Assembly: GCA_021817645.1 (NCBI GenBank)
Contig: JAKAGH010000061.1
Coordinates: 1-12,218 of the forward strand
Reading direction: 5' to 3'
Source of the DNA: Deltaproteobacteria bacterium
GTDB lineage: Bacteria; Desulfobacterota; Desulfobaccia; Desulfobaccales; 0-14-0-80-60-11
DNA length: 12,218 bases
In this document: positions 5,173-11,693 of the stretch, one piece after another
Numbering within the stretch: the first letter of the stretch is position 1
Layout: each line of letters starts with the position of its first letter
The notes under the pieces: model-generated
Told to the model about the DNA's origin: nothing
Databases searched by the model: none
What the model saw: only the letters and a program-made list of their open reading frames with translations
Made by a program: the position numbers and the translations under genes

Positions 5173-5874
5173 ATGCAAACCGACAAACCTCAAAAAACGG
5201 CTCTGGTGAAGGCGGCCATCCTGGTGGCCTTTGTGGTGGCGGCCATCTTGGTGGTGCGTCTGACCCCGCTCCAGGATTTCCTGAGCGTGGAGAAGCTGGG
5301 CGGCTTTTTGCAATCCTCCGGGATGTGGGCGCCCCTGGTTTTCATCCTGATTTATGCCGCGGGCGTCTGTCTCTTTGTTCCCGGCACCCTGCTTACCGCG
5401 CTGGGGGCCGCGATTTTCGGAGCTTATTGGGGATTTGTCTATGTTTGGGTGGGGGCCATGCTGGGGGCCGCGGGGGCTTTTCTCATCGGCCGTTACCTGG
5501 GCCGGGAATTCGCCGCCTCCCTCATCGGCGAACGGCTCCGGAAATATGACGACGCCATCGCCGCCAACGGCTTCGCCACCGTCCTCTACCTGCGCCTGGT
5601 CTATTTCCCCTTTACCGCCTTGAACTTCGGTATGGGCCTGACCAAGGTGGGCTTTAAAGATTACCTCTGGGGCACGGGCCTGGGCATCCTGGTGGGGACC
5701 TTTATTTTTACCTTTTTCATCGGCACCCTCAAAGAAATCTGGGTGAGCGGCCTTTGGTGGCAATTGTTCAGCTGGAAAGTCTTCTTCTCTTTGGGGCTCC
5801 TGGTTTTCTCGCTCTATATTCCCAAAATCATCAGCAAGCTAAAAATCTGGCAGAAGTATAAGGTGGCTGACTAG
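5173..5874 (+). CDS. TVP38/TMEM64 (SNARE-associated/DedA-like) membrane protein
   Basis: This is a 233-residue integral membrane protein. ATG 5173 is preceded by CAGGAG four bases upstream. After an N-terminal membrane helix (about 11-28), the family core follows: FVPGTLLTALGAAIFGAYWGFVYVWVGAMLGAAGAFLIGRYLGR (about 69-112), then LRLVYFPFTALNFGMGL, KDYLWGTGLGILVGTF and a last helix near residues 200-215. The VPGT, GAxxGA and GRYLGR elements are typical. The family is thought to be linked to lipid scrambling or transport, and members often lie beside mercury, arsenic or redox genes. Its exact substrate here is unknown. It ends at TAG 5872-5874 and probably shares transcription with the selenoprotein gene just upstream. 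Confidence 0.9.
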   Translation: MQTDKPQKTALVKAAILVAFVVAAILVVRLTPLQDFLSVEKLGGFLQSSGMWAPLVFILIYAAGVCLFVPGTLLTALGAAIFGAYWGFVYVWVGAMLGAAGAFLIGRYLGREFAASLIGERLRKYDDAIAANGFATVLYLRLVYFPFTALNFGMGLTKVGFKDYLWGTGLGILVGTFIFTFFIGTLKEIWVSGLWWQLFSWKVFFSLGLLVFSLYIPKIISKLKIWQKYKVAD

Positions 5875-5934
5875 GGAAGGCAGCGGAAAAGGAAAAGGTG
5901 GACAGTGCCCACCCTAGATTAACCTCCTGGTTTA

Positions 5935-6070
5935 TTAGAAGCCATTTCAAAACCTCAAATTGCCTTAAACTGTCATTCTGAGCGCAGCGAAGAATCCCGT
6001 ATTTTCGAAGCGTTGAGATCCTTCATTGCGTTCAGGATGACAGAAAATGAGGTTTTGAAATGGCTTCTAA
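5935..6070. repeat. MITE-like palindromic element with perfect 23-bp terminal inverted repeats
   Basis: Bases 5935-5957 and 6048-6070 are perfect inverted copies (starting TTAGAAGCCATTTC). Inside them a second, imperfect inverted repeat begins CTGTCATTCTGAGCGCAG and returns as a stretch ending CAGGATGACAG. The whole 136-bp unit could fold into one long hairpin. It encodes no protein and lies between the 3' ends of the TVP38 and ArsM-like genes. The CATTCTGAGCGCAGCGAAGA core resembles dispersed repeats seen in many bacterial genomes. The rest of this 317-base gap (5875-6191) holds only an imperfect palindrome (5898-5914) and a repeat described separately. Confidence 0.8.
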
Positions 6071-6116
6071 GCAATTTTGGAGTGCGCAGGATGCGCCCAT
6101 AATTTTTTTATATATT

Positions 6117-6164
6117 TGCGTCTTTCTTTGCGCCTTGGCGTCTTGGCGTGAGGCCAATCATTTT
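6117..6164. repeat. Dispersed intergenic repeat, copy 1
   Basis: This T- and GCG-rich stretch (TTTGCGCC then TTGGCGTCTTGGCGTGAGG) recurs at 7214-7261 and, more diverged, at 8016-8061. Copies 1 and 2 each lie just beyond the 3' end of a minus-strand gene. No coding function is visible. Confidence 0.6.
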
Positions 6165-6173
6165 GCAGCAGTG

Positions 6174-6192
6174 GCCCCCCGGCCCGGGGGGC
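6174..6192 (-). other. GC hairpin at the 3' end of the ArsM-like gene
   Basis: GCCCCCC (6174-6180) and GGGGGGC (6186-6192) form a perfect 7-bp stem with loop GGCCC on the plus strand. It may be a terminator, though there is no T run on the minus strand. Its loop begins 19 nt after TGA 6206-6204, so it could instead serve as a SECIS element for a C-terminal selenocysteine. Confidence 0.45.
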
Positions 6193-6203
6193 TATTTAGG
6201 GGC

Positions 6204-7043
6204 TCAGGCCCCGCCCGGCTCGCACTCCACGGCCTGGGGCTCCTCCACCAGGGCCGCCTGGGTTCCGATCAGTTCTTGCGCCCTCGTATCCACCAGTTTT
6301 TCCCCGTAAAACAAGGCCCCTTCGGTGTAAGGTGAGCTCTTGAAGCCGGTGTAGCCGGTGAGGCTCGCCCGGTGAAAGCCCGCCTTGAGCAGCAGCGCCA
6401 GGAAGTCCCTTCCCGGCAGGGCACCGCCGATTCACTGGTACCAGTTATCTATCTTGCCTTCCTGTTCCGGGGGCAGGGCCGCGACCAGCACCATGTCCGC
6501 CAGCTGCAGGCGGCCGCCGGGTTTGAGCACCCGGTGGGCCTCCTGCAAGGCTTTTTGTTTATCCAGGGTGAGGTTGAAGACGCCGTTGGAAATGACCACG
6601 TCAAAATCATGATCCGGAAAGGGCAGGGCTTCGGCTTCCCCCATTTGGAAGCTGACGTTGGGCCAGGCCAGCAGCGCCGCGTTGGCCCGGGCCTTCTCGA
6701 TCATCTCCGCGGTCACGTCAAGGCCCACGGCGCGTCCCCCGGGCCCCGCCAGGCGGGCGGCCACCAGGGTGTCAAAGCCCGCGCCGCAGCCGATGTCCAG
6801 GACGGCTTCCCCCGCGTAGATAGGCCCCAGGCTGAAGGGGTTGCCCACGCCGCAGTAGGAAGCAAGGACCGCGGCCGGAAAATCCCGGATCAGTTCCGGG
6901 GGATAGTGCTGCTGCTTCACCCCTGCCTCGCCCGTGGGGTAGCCGAAACAGGCAGCCGGGCCGGAGGCCGCCACCTGGCTGTATTTGCTCCGGATACTTT
7001 CCCGGACCAGGGCCGCTTCTTGGTCGGTCAGGTGTGATTCCAT
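6204..7043 (-). CDS. arsM: ArsM-like arsenite (SAM) methyltransferase, Sec at residue 204
   Basis: This is a class I SAM-dependent methyltransferase of the arsenite methyltransferase type. ATG 7043-7041 follows an AAGGA element. The SAM site is VLDIGCGAGFDTLVAA (about 81-96), followed by VGLDVTAEMIEKA, GEAEALPF, FDVVISNGVFNL and RVLKPGGRLQLADMV. TGA 6434-6432 is codon 204, in DNWYQ-U-IGGALPGRDFL. ArsM proteins have a conserved As(III)-binding Cys just before a G-A-L motif at this point, so Sec would replace that ligand. The frame continues with family-typical sequence (LLKAGF, GALFYGEKLV) to TGA 6206-6204, giving 279 residues. Reading the first TGA as stop would remove a conserved C-terminal region. 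Other candidate As ligands are Cys32, Cys64 and Cys86. Four codons beyond the final TGA there is a TAG, so a second Sec near the C-terminus is possible. Confidence 0.85.
6397..6417 (-). promoter_or_regulatory. Putative SECIS hairpin for TGA 6434-6432
   Basis: On the minus strand GCCGGGAAG pairs with CTTCCTGGC (nine pairs, one G-U) around the loop GGA. The loop begins 24 nt after the TGA. This is one of the strongest stems in the set and lies entirely within the coding sequence. Pairing was judged by eye. Confidence 0.6.
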
Positions 7044-7102
7044 AAATTTTCCTTTCCCGCCTGGTGTCAGGTTCTTAAGCAGTTGGAAAGACACATATTT
7101 AT

Positions 7103-7189
7103 TTTCCCCCTTTCCTAAAGGGGGGCAGGGGGGATTATGAGAAGCCTCCCGATAATCCCTCTAAATCCCCCTTTAGAAAAGGGGGACAT
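7103..7189. repeat. C/G-run inverted-repeat element (MITE-like)
   Basis: The left arm contains CCCCCTTTCCTAAAGGGGGG then GGGGGGATTAT. The right arm returns as ATAATCCCTCTAAATCCCCC then AGAAAAGGGGG. The arms are imperfect inverted copies and each is also internally palindromic. The element occupies most of the 230-base gap between the start of the ArsM-like gene and the end of the flavin reductase gene and encodes no protein. Confidence 0.65.
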
Positions 7190-7213
7190 AAAAGACCCTC
7201 CATTATTATATAC

Positions 7214-7261
7214 TTGCGCCTTCTTTTGCGCCTTTGCGTCTTGGCGTGAGACCTATCTTTT
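7214..7261. repeat. Dispersed intergenic repeat, copy 2
   Basis: TTTGCGTCTTGGCGTGAGAC matches copy 1 at 6117-6164 closely, and the preceding ATTATATAC resembles the AT run before copy 1. It lies at the 3' end of the flavin reductase gene. Confidence 0.6.
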
Positions 7262-7273
7262 CAGAGCACAGGC

Positions 7274-7840
7274 TCACAGTTCCTTGCCGATGGAGAAGGG
7301 TTTGCCCAAATAGGCCCCGACCCCATGATAAGTGCGGATTTCCGGACCGAAGACCATGGGTTTGACTTTCTCAATATCCGGCAGCCCCTTTTCCCCCAAG
7401 ACACTCTCCTCGGCCTTGACGTCCAGGATTTCGCCCACAAAGAGGGTGTGCAGGCCGATTTCCAGGGTATGGATGAGCTTGCATTCCAGGACCAAGGGAA
7501 ATTCCTGGACATAGGGCGCATCCACCAGGTCGGCCTTGACGGGGGTCAACCCGGCCGCGGTGAATTTGTTCCCGGCCTTGCCGCTGGCGATGCCGCAATA
7601 ATCGGCCTCCTTGACGCGGGCTTCCGATGGGATGCTGATGGTGAAGGCCTTCTTGAGCATCAGGCTGCCGTAAGTGTAAGTGGCCTTGCGCAGGGAGACC
7701 GCCACGCAGGGCGGTTGGGAACAGCAGATTCCGGCCCAGGCAGCGGTCATGATGTTAGGTTTACCTTCTCCATCATAGGTTCCCACCACCCAGACCGGGG
7801 TGGGGAAGGCCAGGGTCCTGGCGCCTAGAGATTTTTTCAT
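7274..7840 (-). CDS. Flavin reductase family protein (FMN-binding split barrel, 188 aa)
   Basis: This is a flavin reductase-like / NAD(P)H:flavin oxidoreductase domain protein, probably a cytoplasmic FMN-binding dimer. ATG 7840-7838 is preceded by GAGGAGGGG. The N-terminal VWVVGTYDGEGKPNIMTAAWAGICCSQPPCVAVSL is typical of the family. The middle SIPSEARVKEADYCGIASGK and the later EFPLVLECKLIHTLEIGLHTLFVGEILDV also fit. Cysteines are frequent near the N-terminus (CCSQPPC). The frame ends at TGA 7276-7274. The gene is read in the same direction as the ArsM-like gene but is separated from it by an inverted-repeat element. It could supply reduced flavin to a redox or metalloid-reducing step (inference); the substrate cannot be read from sequence. 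Confidence 0.88.
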   Translation of the reverse strand: MKKSLGARTLAFPTPVWVVGTYDGEGKPNIMTAAWAGICCSQPPCVAVSLRKATYTYGSLMLKKAFTISIPSEARVKEADYCGIASGKAGNKFTAAGLTPVKADLVDAPYVQEFPLVLECKLIHTLEIGLHTLFVGEILDVKAEESVLGEKGLPDIEKVKPMVFGPEIRTYHGVGAYLGKPFSIGKEL

Positions 7841-7974
7841 AAAATCCCCTCCTCAATTATGGATAATAGGTTCGATGGGGAAAAAAGCAACCTTGGGGGA
7901 ATAGAGCAGGGAGCAGTAAGCAGCATTTCAGTCCCGGTCAGTAGGGTGGGCGTCCCCGCTCGCCTCGTTACTCC

Positions 7975-7996
7975 GCCCAGGCTGGAAAACCTGGGC
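7975..7996. repeat. Short palindromic repeat (GCCCAGG...CCTGGGC)
   Basis: A 7-bp perfect stem flanks CTGGAAAA. It is a diverged member of the palindrome family at 10205, 10322 and 11544, and like the last two is followed by CACC. It lies in the 383-base gap 7841-8223, which holds no convincing gene. Confidence 0.55.
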
Positions 7997-8015
7997 CACC
8001 AATTTGCTGCTATTT

Positions 8016-8061
8016 TTGTGTCTTTCTGGCGATTTTGCGTTGGGCGCGAGGCCATGCTTTT
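8016..8061. repeat. Dispersed intergenic repeat, copy 3 (diverged)
   Basis: TGTCTTTCTGGCGATTTTGC and then GCGCGAGGCCATGCTTTT align loosely with the copies at 6117 and 7214. The similarity is partial. Confidence 0.4.
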
Positions 8062-8096
8062 CGTATCAGCAAGCAGTAAACTCCCCCCAAAAAATA

Positions 8097-8139
8097 GGCT
8101 GATTTCCCGCACCAACTTCCCCCCTCTCTGGGATCAGCC
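8097..8139 (+). other. Possible structured leader upstream of the exporter operon
   Basis: GGCTGAT (8097-8103) and CCC (8106-8108) pair with GGG (8130-8132) and ATCAGCC (8133-8139), giving ten pairs with a two-base bulge. It precedes a strong terminator at 8178. The two together could be a leader/attenuator or a small RNA. No known riboswitch class was recognised. Confidence 0.3.
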
Positions 8140-8177
8140 CGGAACAGTTGCCATAGTTCTGCCCATATGTTAATTTA

Positions 8178-8211
8178 GGCTTGGCCCGGTTTACGGGCCA
8201 GGCCTTTTTTT
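8178..8211 (+). terminator. Strong Rho-independent terminator just before the membrane fusion protein gene
   Basis: GGCTTGGCCCG (8178-8188) pairs with CGGGCCAGGCC (8194-8204) over 11 pairs (one G-T) with loop GTTTA, followed by seven T (8205-8211). It points in the plus direction and ends 12 bases before the start codon at 8224. No plus-strand gene is visible upstream between 7841 and 8177. It may therefore end an unseen small RNA or act as an attenuator for the exporter. Confidence 0.8.
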
Positions 8212-8223
8212 GGGGAACTGCCG

Positions 8224-9438
8224 ATGCCTCCAGACCTGGACAAATTGCGCATCACCCGCGCTGCGGCCGGACCACCCCCGAGATCCCGCCGTACCCTGCT
8301 CTTCCTGATCCTGGGCGGGGCTGCGCTCATCCTTCTCTTCAGCCTTTACCTCTGGGGGCCGCTCCAGCCTGCGCAGGAAGTGACCACGGCGGTGGCGGCC
8401 CGGATCTACCCGGCCCAGGCCTATGCGGTGCTCAACGCCAGCGGCTACGTGGTGGCCCAGCGCAAGGCCGCGGTTTCCTCCAAAAGCACCGGCCGCCTGG
8501 TCTTCCTGGGAGTGGAGGAAGGCAGCCGCCTGAAAAAGGGAGAGGTCCTGGCCAGCCTGGAGAATGAAGACCTGGTGGCCTCCCGGGACCAGGCCGCGGC
8601 CCAGATCAAGGAATCCCAGGCCAACCTGGCCCAGGCCCAGGCGGAGCTGGCTGACGCCAAGCTGCAGTACCAGCGCTATAAAACTCTGGTGGCCAAGGAC
8701 CTGGTGGCCCGCCAGGACTATGACACCGCGGTGGCCCGCCTGGATAAAGCCAAAGCCGGAGTGGCCGGGGCCCAGGCCCGGATCAAGACCAGCCAGGCCT
8801 CCCTGGCCAACGCCCAGGCCGCAGTGGAATACTCTTATATCCGTAGCCCCTTCGACGGGGTGGTGCTCACCAAATACGCGGAAGTGGGGGAAGTGGTGGC
8901 CCCCTTCGGAGCCGCGGTCAATGCCCGGGCTGCGGTGGTGACCATGGCCGACTTAAACTCCCTGATGGTGGAGGCGGACGTGGCCGAGTCCAACCTGGAT
9001 AAGGTGCGCCTGGAGCAGCCCTGCGAAATCACCTTGGACGCCATCCCGGACAAGCGCTTCGCCGGCCAGGTGCACATGATCGTACCCACCGCGGACCGCT
9101 CCAAGGCCACCGTCCTCACCAAAGTCAAGTTTCTGGAGTTCGACGACCGCATCCTCCCCGAGATGAGCGCCAAGGTGGCTTTTCTGGCCAAACCCCTGGA
9201 GGCTGCGGAGCGCCGGCCGCGCTTGACCATCCCCAGGGCCGCGGTGGTCACCCGGGACGGCCGGGCCTTTGCCTTTCGCCTGGAAGATAACCGGGTGCAG
9301 CTGACCCCCCTCACTCTAGGGCCGGAGATGGGCGATCTGGTGGAAATCACCGGGGGGCTCAAGGAAGGGGACAAAGTGGTGCTGAAGCCGCCTGCTTCCC
9401 TGCAGGACGGCTCCCGAGTGAAGGCCAAGACCTCATGA
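8224..9438 (+). CDS. HlyD/MacA-type membrane fusion protein (RND/ABC periplasmic adaptor, 404 aa)
   Basis: This is the periplasmic adaptor subunit of a tripartite-type ABC exporter. ATG 8224 has only a weak ribosome binding site (GGGGA) just after the terminator T run. One N-terminal membrane helix (about 22-42, LLFLILGGAALILLFSLYLW) anchors it. The first barrel-sandwich half (VLNASGYVVAQRKAAVSSKSTG) is followed by GSRLKKGEVLASLE, a long Ala/Gln-rich coiled-coil hairpin (about 120-195), the second lipoyl half (YIRSPFDGVVLTKYAEVGEVV), a beta-barrel region and a C-terminal membrane-proximal domain (LKEGDKVVLKPPASLQDG). Its stop overlaps the ATPase start by four bases (ATGA), indicating translational coupling. 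Cargo is unknown. Confidence 0.93.
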   Translation: MPPDLDKLRITRAAAGPPPRSRRTLLFLILGGAALILLFSLYLWGPLQPAQEVTTAVAARIYPAQAYAVLNASGYVVAQRKAAVSSKSTGRLVFLGVEEGSRLKKGEVLASLENEDLVASRDQAAAQIKESQANLAQAQAELADAKLQYQRYKTLVAKDLVARQDYDTAVARLDKAKAGVAGAQARIKTSQASLANAQAAVEYSYIRSPFDGVVLTKYAEVGEVVAPFGAAVNARAAVVTMADLNSLMVEADVAESNLDKVRLEQPCEITLDAIPDKRFAGQVHMIVPTADRSKATVLTKVKFLEFDDRILPEMSAKVAFLAKPLEAAERRPRLTIPRAAVVTRDGRAFAFRLEDNRVQLTPLTLGPEMGDLVEITGGLKEGDKVVLKPPASLQDGSRVKAKTS

Positions 9439-10148
9439 ATGATGCGGCCCTAGAGGCCCCCCCACCCCTGGTCGAGATCGAACACCTTTACAAATCCTAC
9501 CGCCGGGGCAACCAGACTCTGCCGGTTTTACAAGATATCTCTCTAAACATTGCGGCCGGGGACTTCCTGGCCCTGATGGGCCCCTCCGGCTCAGGCAAGA
9601 CCACCCTGCTCAATCTCATTGCCGGGCTGGACCGCCCCGATTCCGGCCACTTGCTGGTCCAGGGCCTGGACCTGATGGAACTGACCGAGGCCCAACTCGC
9701 GGCCTGGCGGGCCCGGTCCGTGGGCTTCATCTTCCAGTTCTACTACCTGATTCCGGTACTCACCGCCCTGGAGAACGTGGAATTGCCCCTGCTGCTCACG
9801 CCCCTGTCCCGGCACGAACGCCGGGAGCACGCAGAACTGGTCCTGGAACTGGTGGGTCTGAGCGACCGCAGCCGCCATTACCCGGCCCAACTCTCCGGGG
9901 GCCAGCAGCAGCGGGTGGCCATCGCCCGGGCCCTGGTCACCGACCCGGCGCTCATAGCCGCGGACGAACCCACCGGGGACCTGGACCGCAAGTCCGGGCA
10001 CGAGATCATGGACCTGCTGGTCCGCCTCAATCAGGAATTTCAGAAGACTATTATCATCGTCACCCACGACCCCGAGGCCGCGGACCACGCCTCCCATATC
10101 CGCAAGCTGATTAAGGGGCAACTGTTGAACAATAACCAAGAGAAGTAA
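9435..10148 (+). CDS. ABC transporter ATPase, LolD/MacB type (237 aa)
   Basis: This is the nucleotide-binding subunit of the same exporter. Walker A is GPSGSGKTT (about residues 49-57), the Q-loop is FIFQFYYLIPVLTALENVELP, the signature is LSGGQQQRVAIARAL and Walker B is LIAADEPTGDLD, followed by the H-loop in IIIVTHDPEAADHA. The EPTGDLDRKSG segment and the overall length are typical of the MacB/LolD/FtsE group, which pairs with FtsX-fold permeases, and such a permease starts at 11694. It overlaps the adaptor gene by four bases. All catalytic motifs are intact. Confidence 0.95.
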   Translation: MNDAALEAPPPLVEIEHLYKSYRRGNQTLPVLQDISLNIAAGDFLALMGPSGSGKTTLLNLIAGLDRPDSGHLLVQGLDLMELTEAQLAAWRARSVGFIFQFYYLIPVLTALENVELPLLLTPLSRHERREHAELVLELVGLSDRSRHYPAQLSGGQQQRVAIARALVTDPALIAADEPTGDLDRKSGHEIMDLLVRLNQEFQKTIIIVTHDPEAADHASHIRKLIKGQLLNNNQEK

Positions 10149-10153
10149 TGTAG

Positions 10154-10343
10154 GGTGCGTCTCACGCACCATAGGCGCGTAAGACGCCCACAGACTTATC
10201 AGTGGCGCAGGCTTTCCAGCCTGCGCATTAAAACTTTTAGAGCAGTCGCTCATGGGCCTTCGGACCATCCATAAATTTTGCAAAGAATCGTAGGGGCGGG
10301 CGTCTCGCCCGCCCGGTATCCGCACAGGCTGGAAAGCCTGTGC
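10154..10343. repeat. Cluster of four short palindromic repeats
   Basis: Perfect palindromes occur at 10154-10170 (GGTGCGT arms), 10205-10226 (GCGCAGGCT arms, loop TTCC), 10294-10314 (GGGCGGGCG arms, loop TCT) and 10322-10343 (GCACAGGCT arms, loop GGAA). The second is the inverted orientation of the family at 11544. They fill the gap between the ATPase gene and the nucleoside phosphorylase and look like REP-type elements. Confidence 0.75.
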
Positions 10344-10414
10344 CACCGCTTAGAACTTTTCGAAGACAGAAACAAAAATGCCGTTTGATCGCGACCTTAT
10401 TCGGGAGCGCTTCC

Positions 10415-11227
10415 ATGGTTGACGCCGAACTCCCCCGGAATGCCCAGGGCCGCTTCTACCATCTCAACTGCGGCCCCGGGGACCTGGCCGCGTATATCCT
10501 CACCTGCGGCGATCCCGGCCGGGCGCGGAAAATCGCACATTACCTGGATAACGTGGCCGTGCGCCGCCGGAACCGGGAATTCCTCTGCATTACCGGCTGT
10601 TATCACGGCCTCCCTCTCTCCGTCATGGCCACCGGCATCGGCCCGGATAACACCGCCATCGCCGTGGTCGAGGCCGCGCAATGCGTCTCTAACGCCACCT
10701 TCATCCGCCTGGGGAGCTGCGGTGCGCTGCAGCCGGAGATCAATCCCGGCGACCTGATCCTCACTGAACGGGTCCTGCGGGACGAGGCGACCACCCACTA
10801 CTACGCGCCCCCGGCATACGAGGCCCGGGCCCATCCCCAGGTCCTACAGGCCCTGGAGGAAGCCGCAGCGGAATTGGGCGCGCCTTACTATGTGGGCCTC
10901 ACCTGCACCACCGCGGATTTTTACAGCGGCCAGGCGCGGCAGGCGCCCGGATTTCCCCTCCTGGAGCCCGGGAAAGTGGAGCGCTTGCGCCGGGCCGGGG
11001 TTCTCAATATGGAGATGGAAATGGCCGCGTACCTGACCCTGGCCGGGGTCTCCACTTACCCCTTGCGGGCCGGGGGCGCGTGCGCGGTCTTGAATAACCG
11101 CATCACCGGGGCCTCAGTCTTTGACTCCGCCCGGTTGAAAGCCCTGGCGGAAAAGCGGTTGATCCAGGTGGGGCTCAGGGCGGTGGAGATATTGGCGGCG
11201 GAAGATTGGTTAAGAAAGAGGACATGA
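10415..11227 (+). CDS. Nucleoside phosphorylase, uridine phosphorylase-like (270 aa)
   Basis: This is a PNP/UDP-family phosphorylase that cleaves nucleosides with phosphate to base and sugar 1-phosphate, probably cytoplasmic. The best start is ATG 10415, seven bases after GGGAG; an upstream in-frame ATG lies in repeat sequence and lacks a ribosome binding site. Family motifs are LTCGDPGRARKIA (phosphate site), MATGIGPDNTAIAVVE, FIRLGSCGALQPEINPGDLI, TCTTADFYSGQARQ and GVLNMEMEMAAYLTL (ribose contact). The TxDFYxGQ and NMEME pattern favours the uridine phosphorylase branch, but base specificity is uncertain. It has no obvious link to the exporter genes on either side and probably arrived between them secondarily. 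Confidence 0.88.
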   Translation: MVDAELPRNAQGRFYHLNCGPGDLAAYILTCGDPGRARKIAHYLDNVAVRRRNREFLCITGCYHGLPLSVMATGIGPDNTAIAVVEAAQCVSNATFIRLGSCGALQPEINPGDLILTERVLRDEATTHYYAPPAYEARAHPQVLQALEEAAAELGAPYYVGLTCTTADFYSGQARQAPGFPLLEPGKVERLRRAGVLNMEMEMAAYLTLAGVSTYPLRAGGACAVLNNRITGASVFDSARLKALAEKRLIQVGLRAVEILAAEDWLRKRT

Positions 11228-11228
11228 A

Positions 11229-11525
11229 ATGATAGGATTATATGAAGAATATAAACTAATTATTTTTTCATTGTTATTAATTATATGTATCATAATTACG
11301 ATCTGGTCTTATATTGGATATAGAAAAAGAAAATATAATCAACTTTTTATAACATATGGCTATATATTTCTAACCATTGGAATGGCAATTACGATTTTTA
11401 AGATTATCCTGCATAAGGACAGGATATTTTTTCCAATTGTGCTGCCATTTGCTATAATTGGCTTAGTCCTTGTCACTATTGGCGAAAGGAAGGAACGGCG
11501 CAAGAATAACAATTTGGTGCAGTAA
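11229..11525 (+). CDS. AT-rich small membrane protein of unknown function (98 aa)
   Basis: ATG 11229 lies immediately after the phosphorylase stop, with GAGGA upstream. Three hydrophobic helices are visible at about 9-27, 41-60 and 67-83, separated by basic loops (YRKRKYNQ) and ending in a basic tail (ERKERRKNNN). Base composition is strikingly AT-rich and uses AT-ending codons (ATA, TTA, AAT), unlike all neighbours, which suggests recent transfer from a low-GC source. I recognise no family. It may be a toxin-like, regulatory or simply orphan protein; its function is unknown. Confidence 0.65.
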   Translation: MIGLYEEYKLIIFSLLLIICIIITIWSYIGYRKRKYNQLFITYGYIFLTIGMAITIFKIILHKDRIFFPIVLPFAIIGLVLVTIGERKERRKNNNLVQ

Positions 11526-11543
11526 TCATTTTTTTACAGTACT

Positions 11544-11653
11544 GCGCAGGCTGGAAAGCCTGCGCCACCGAAAACTAAAAACAAACCCTTGGTCCCTAAA
11601 CCCGATAAGATTCTTTATAAATGCTTGCAAGGAATAGGTGGGCCATGCCCACC
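11544..11653. repeat. Two short palindromes between the insert and the permease gene
   Basis: 11544-11565 (GCGCAGGCT arms, loop GGAA, then CACCG) belongs to the same family as 10205 and 10322. 11637-11653 has GGTGGGC and GCCCACC arms around CAT. They are followed by a tandem-like stretch of CACTGGCCACTGATCACTGA type (about 11667-11692) reaching the permease start. Confidence 0.7.
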
Positions 11654-11693
11654 CTACATTTTCTGGCCACTGGCCACTGATCACTGACCACTA

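Noticed and set aside
6060..6335. A plus-strand frame of 91 codons
   Set aside because: It spans a MITE end and a dispersed repeat and is antisense to the ArsM-like gene.
7256..7276. TGA at the end of the flavin reductase gene as another Sec codon
   Set aside because: Read-through adds only six residues (ACALKR) before TAG, no G-loop hairpin is evident at the right distance, and the protein already has the family's normal length.
7859..8173. A 104-codon plus-strand frame in the 7841-8223 gap
   Set aside because: It runs across repeats and palindromes, has no ribosome binding site and shows no domain-like sequence.
10149..10343. A CRISPR array from the several palindromes
   Set aside because: The units differ from one another, spacing is irregular and no uniform spacers occur.
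10340..10414. An earlier in-frame ATG (10340) for the nucleoside phosphorylase
   Set aside because: It lies within a palindromic repeat without a ribosome binding site, while ATG 10415 has GGGAG at good spacing and begins near the family domain.
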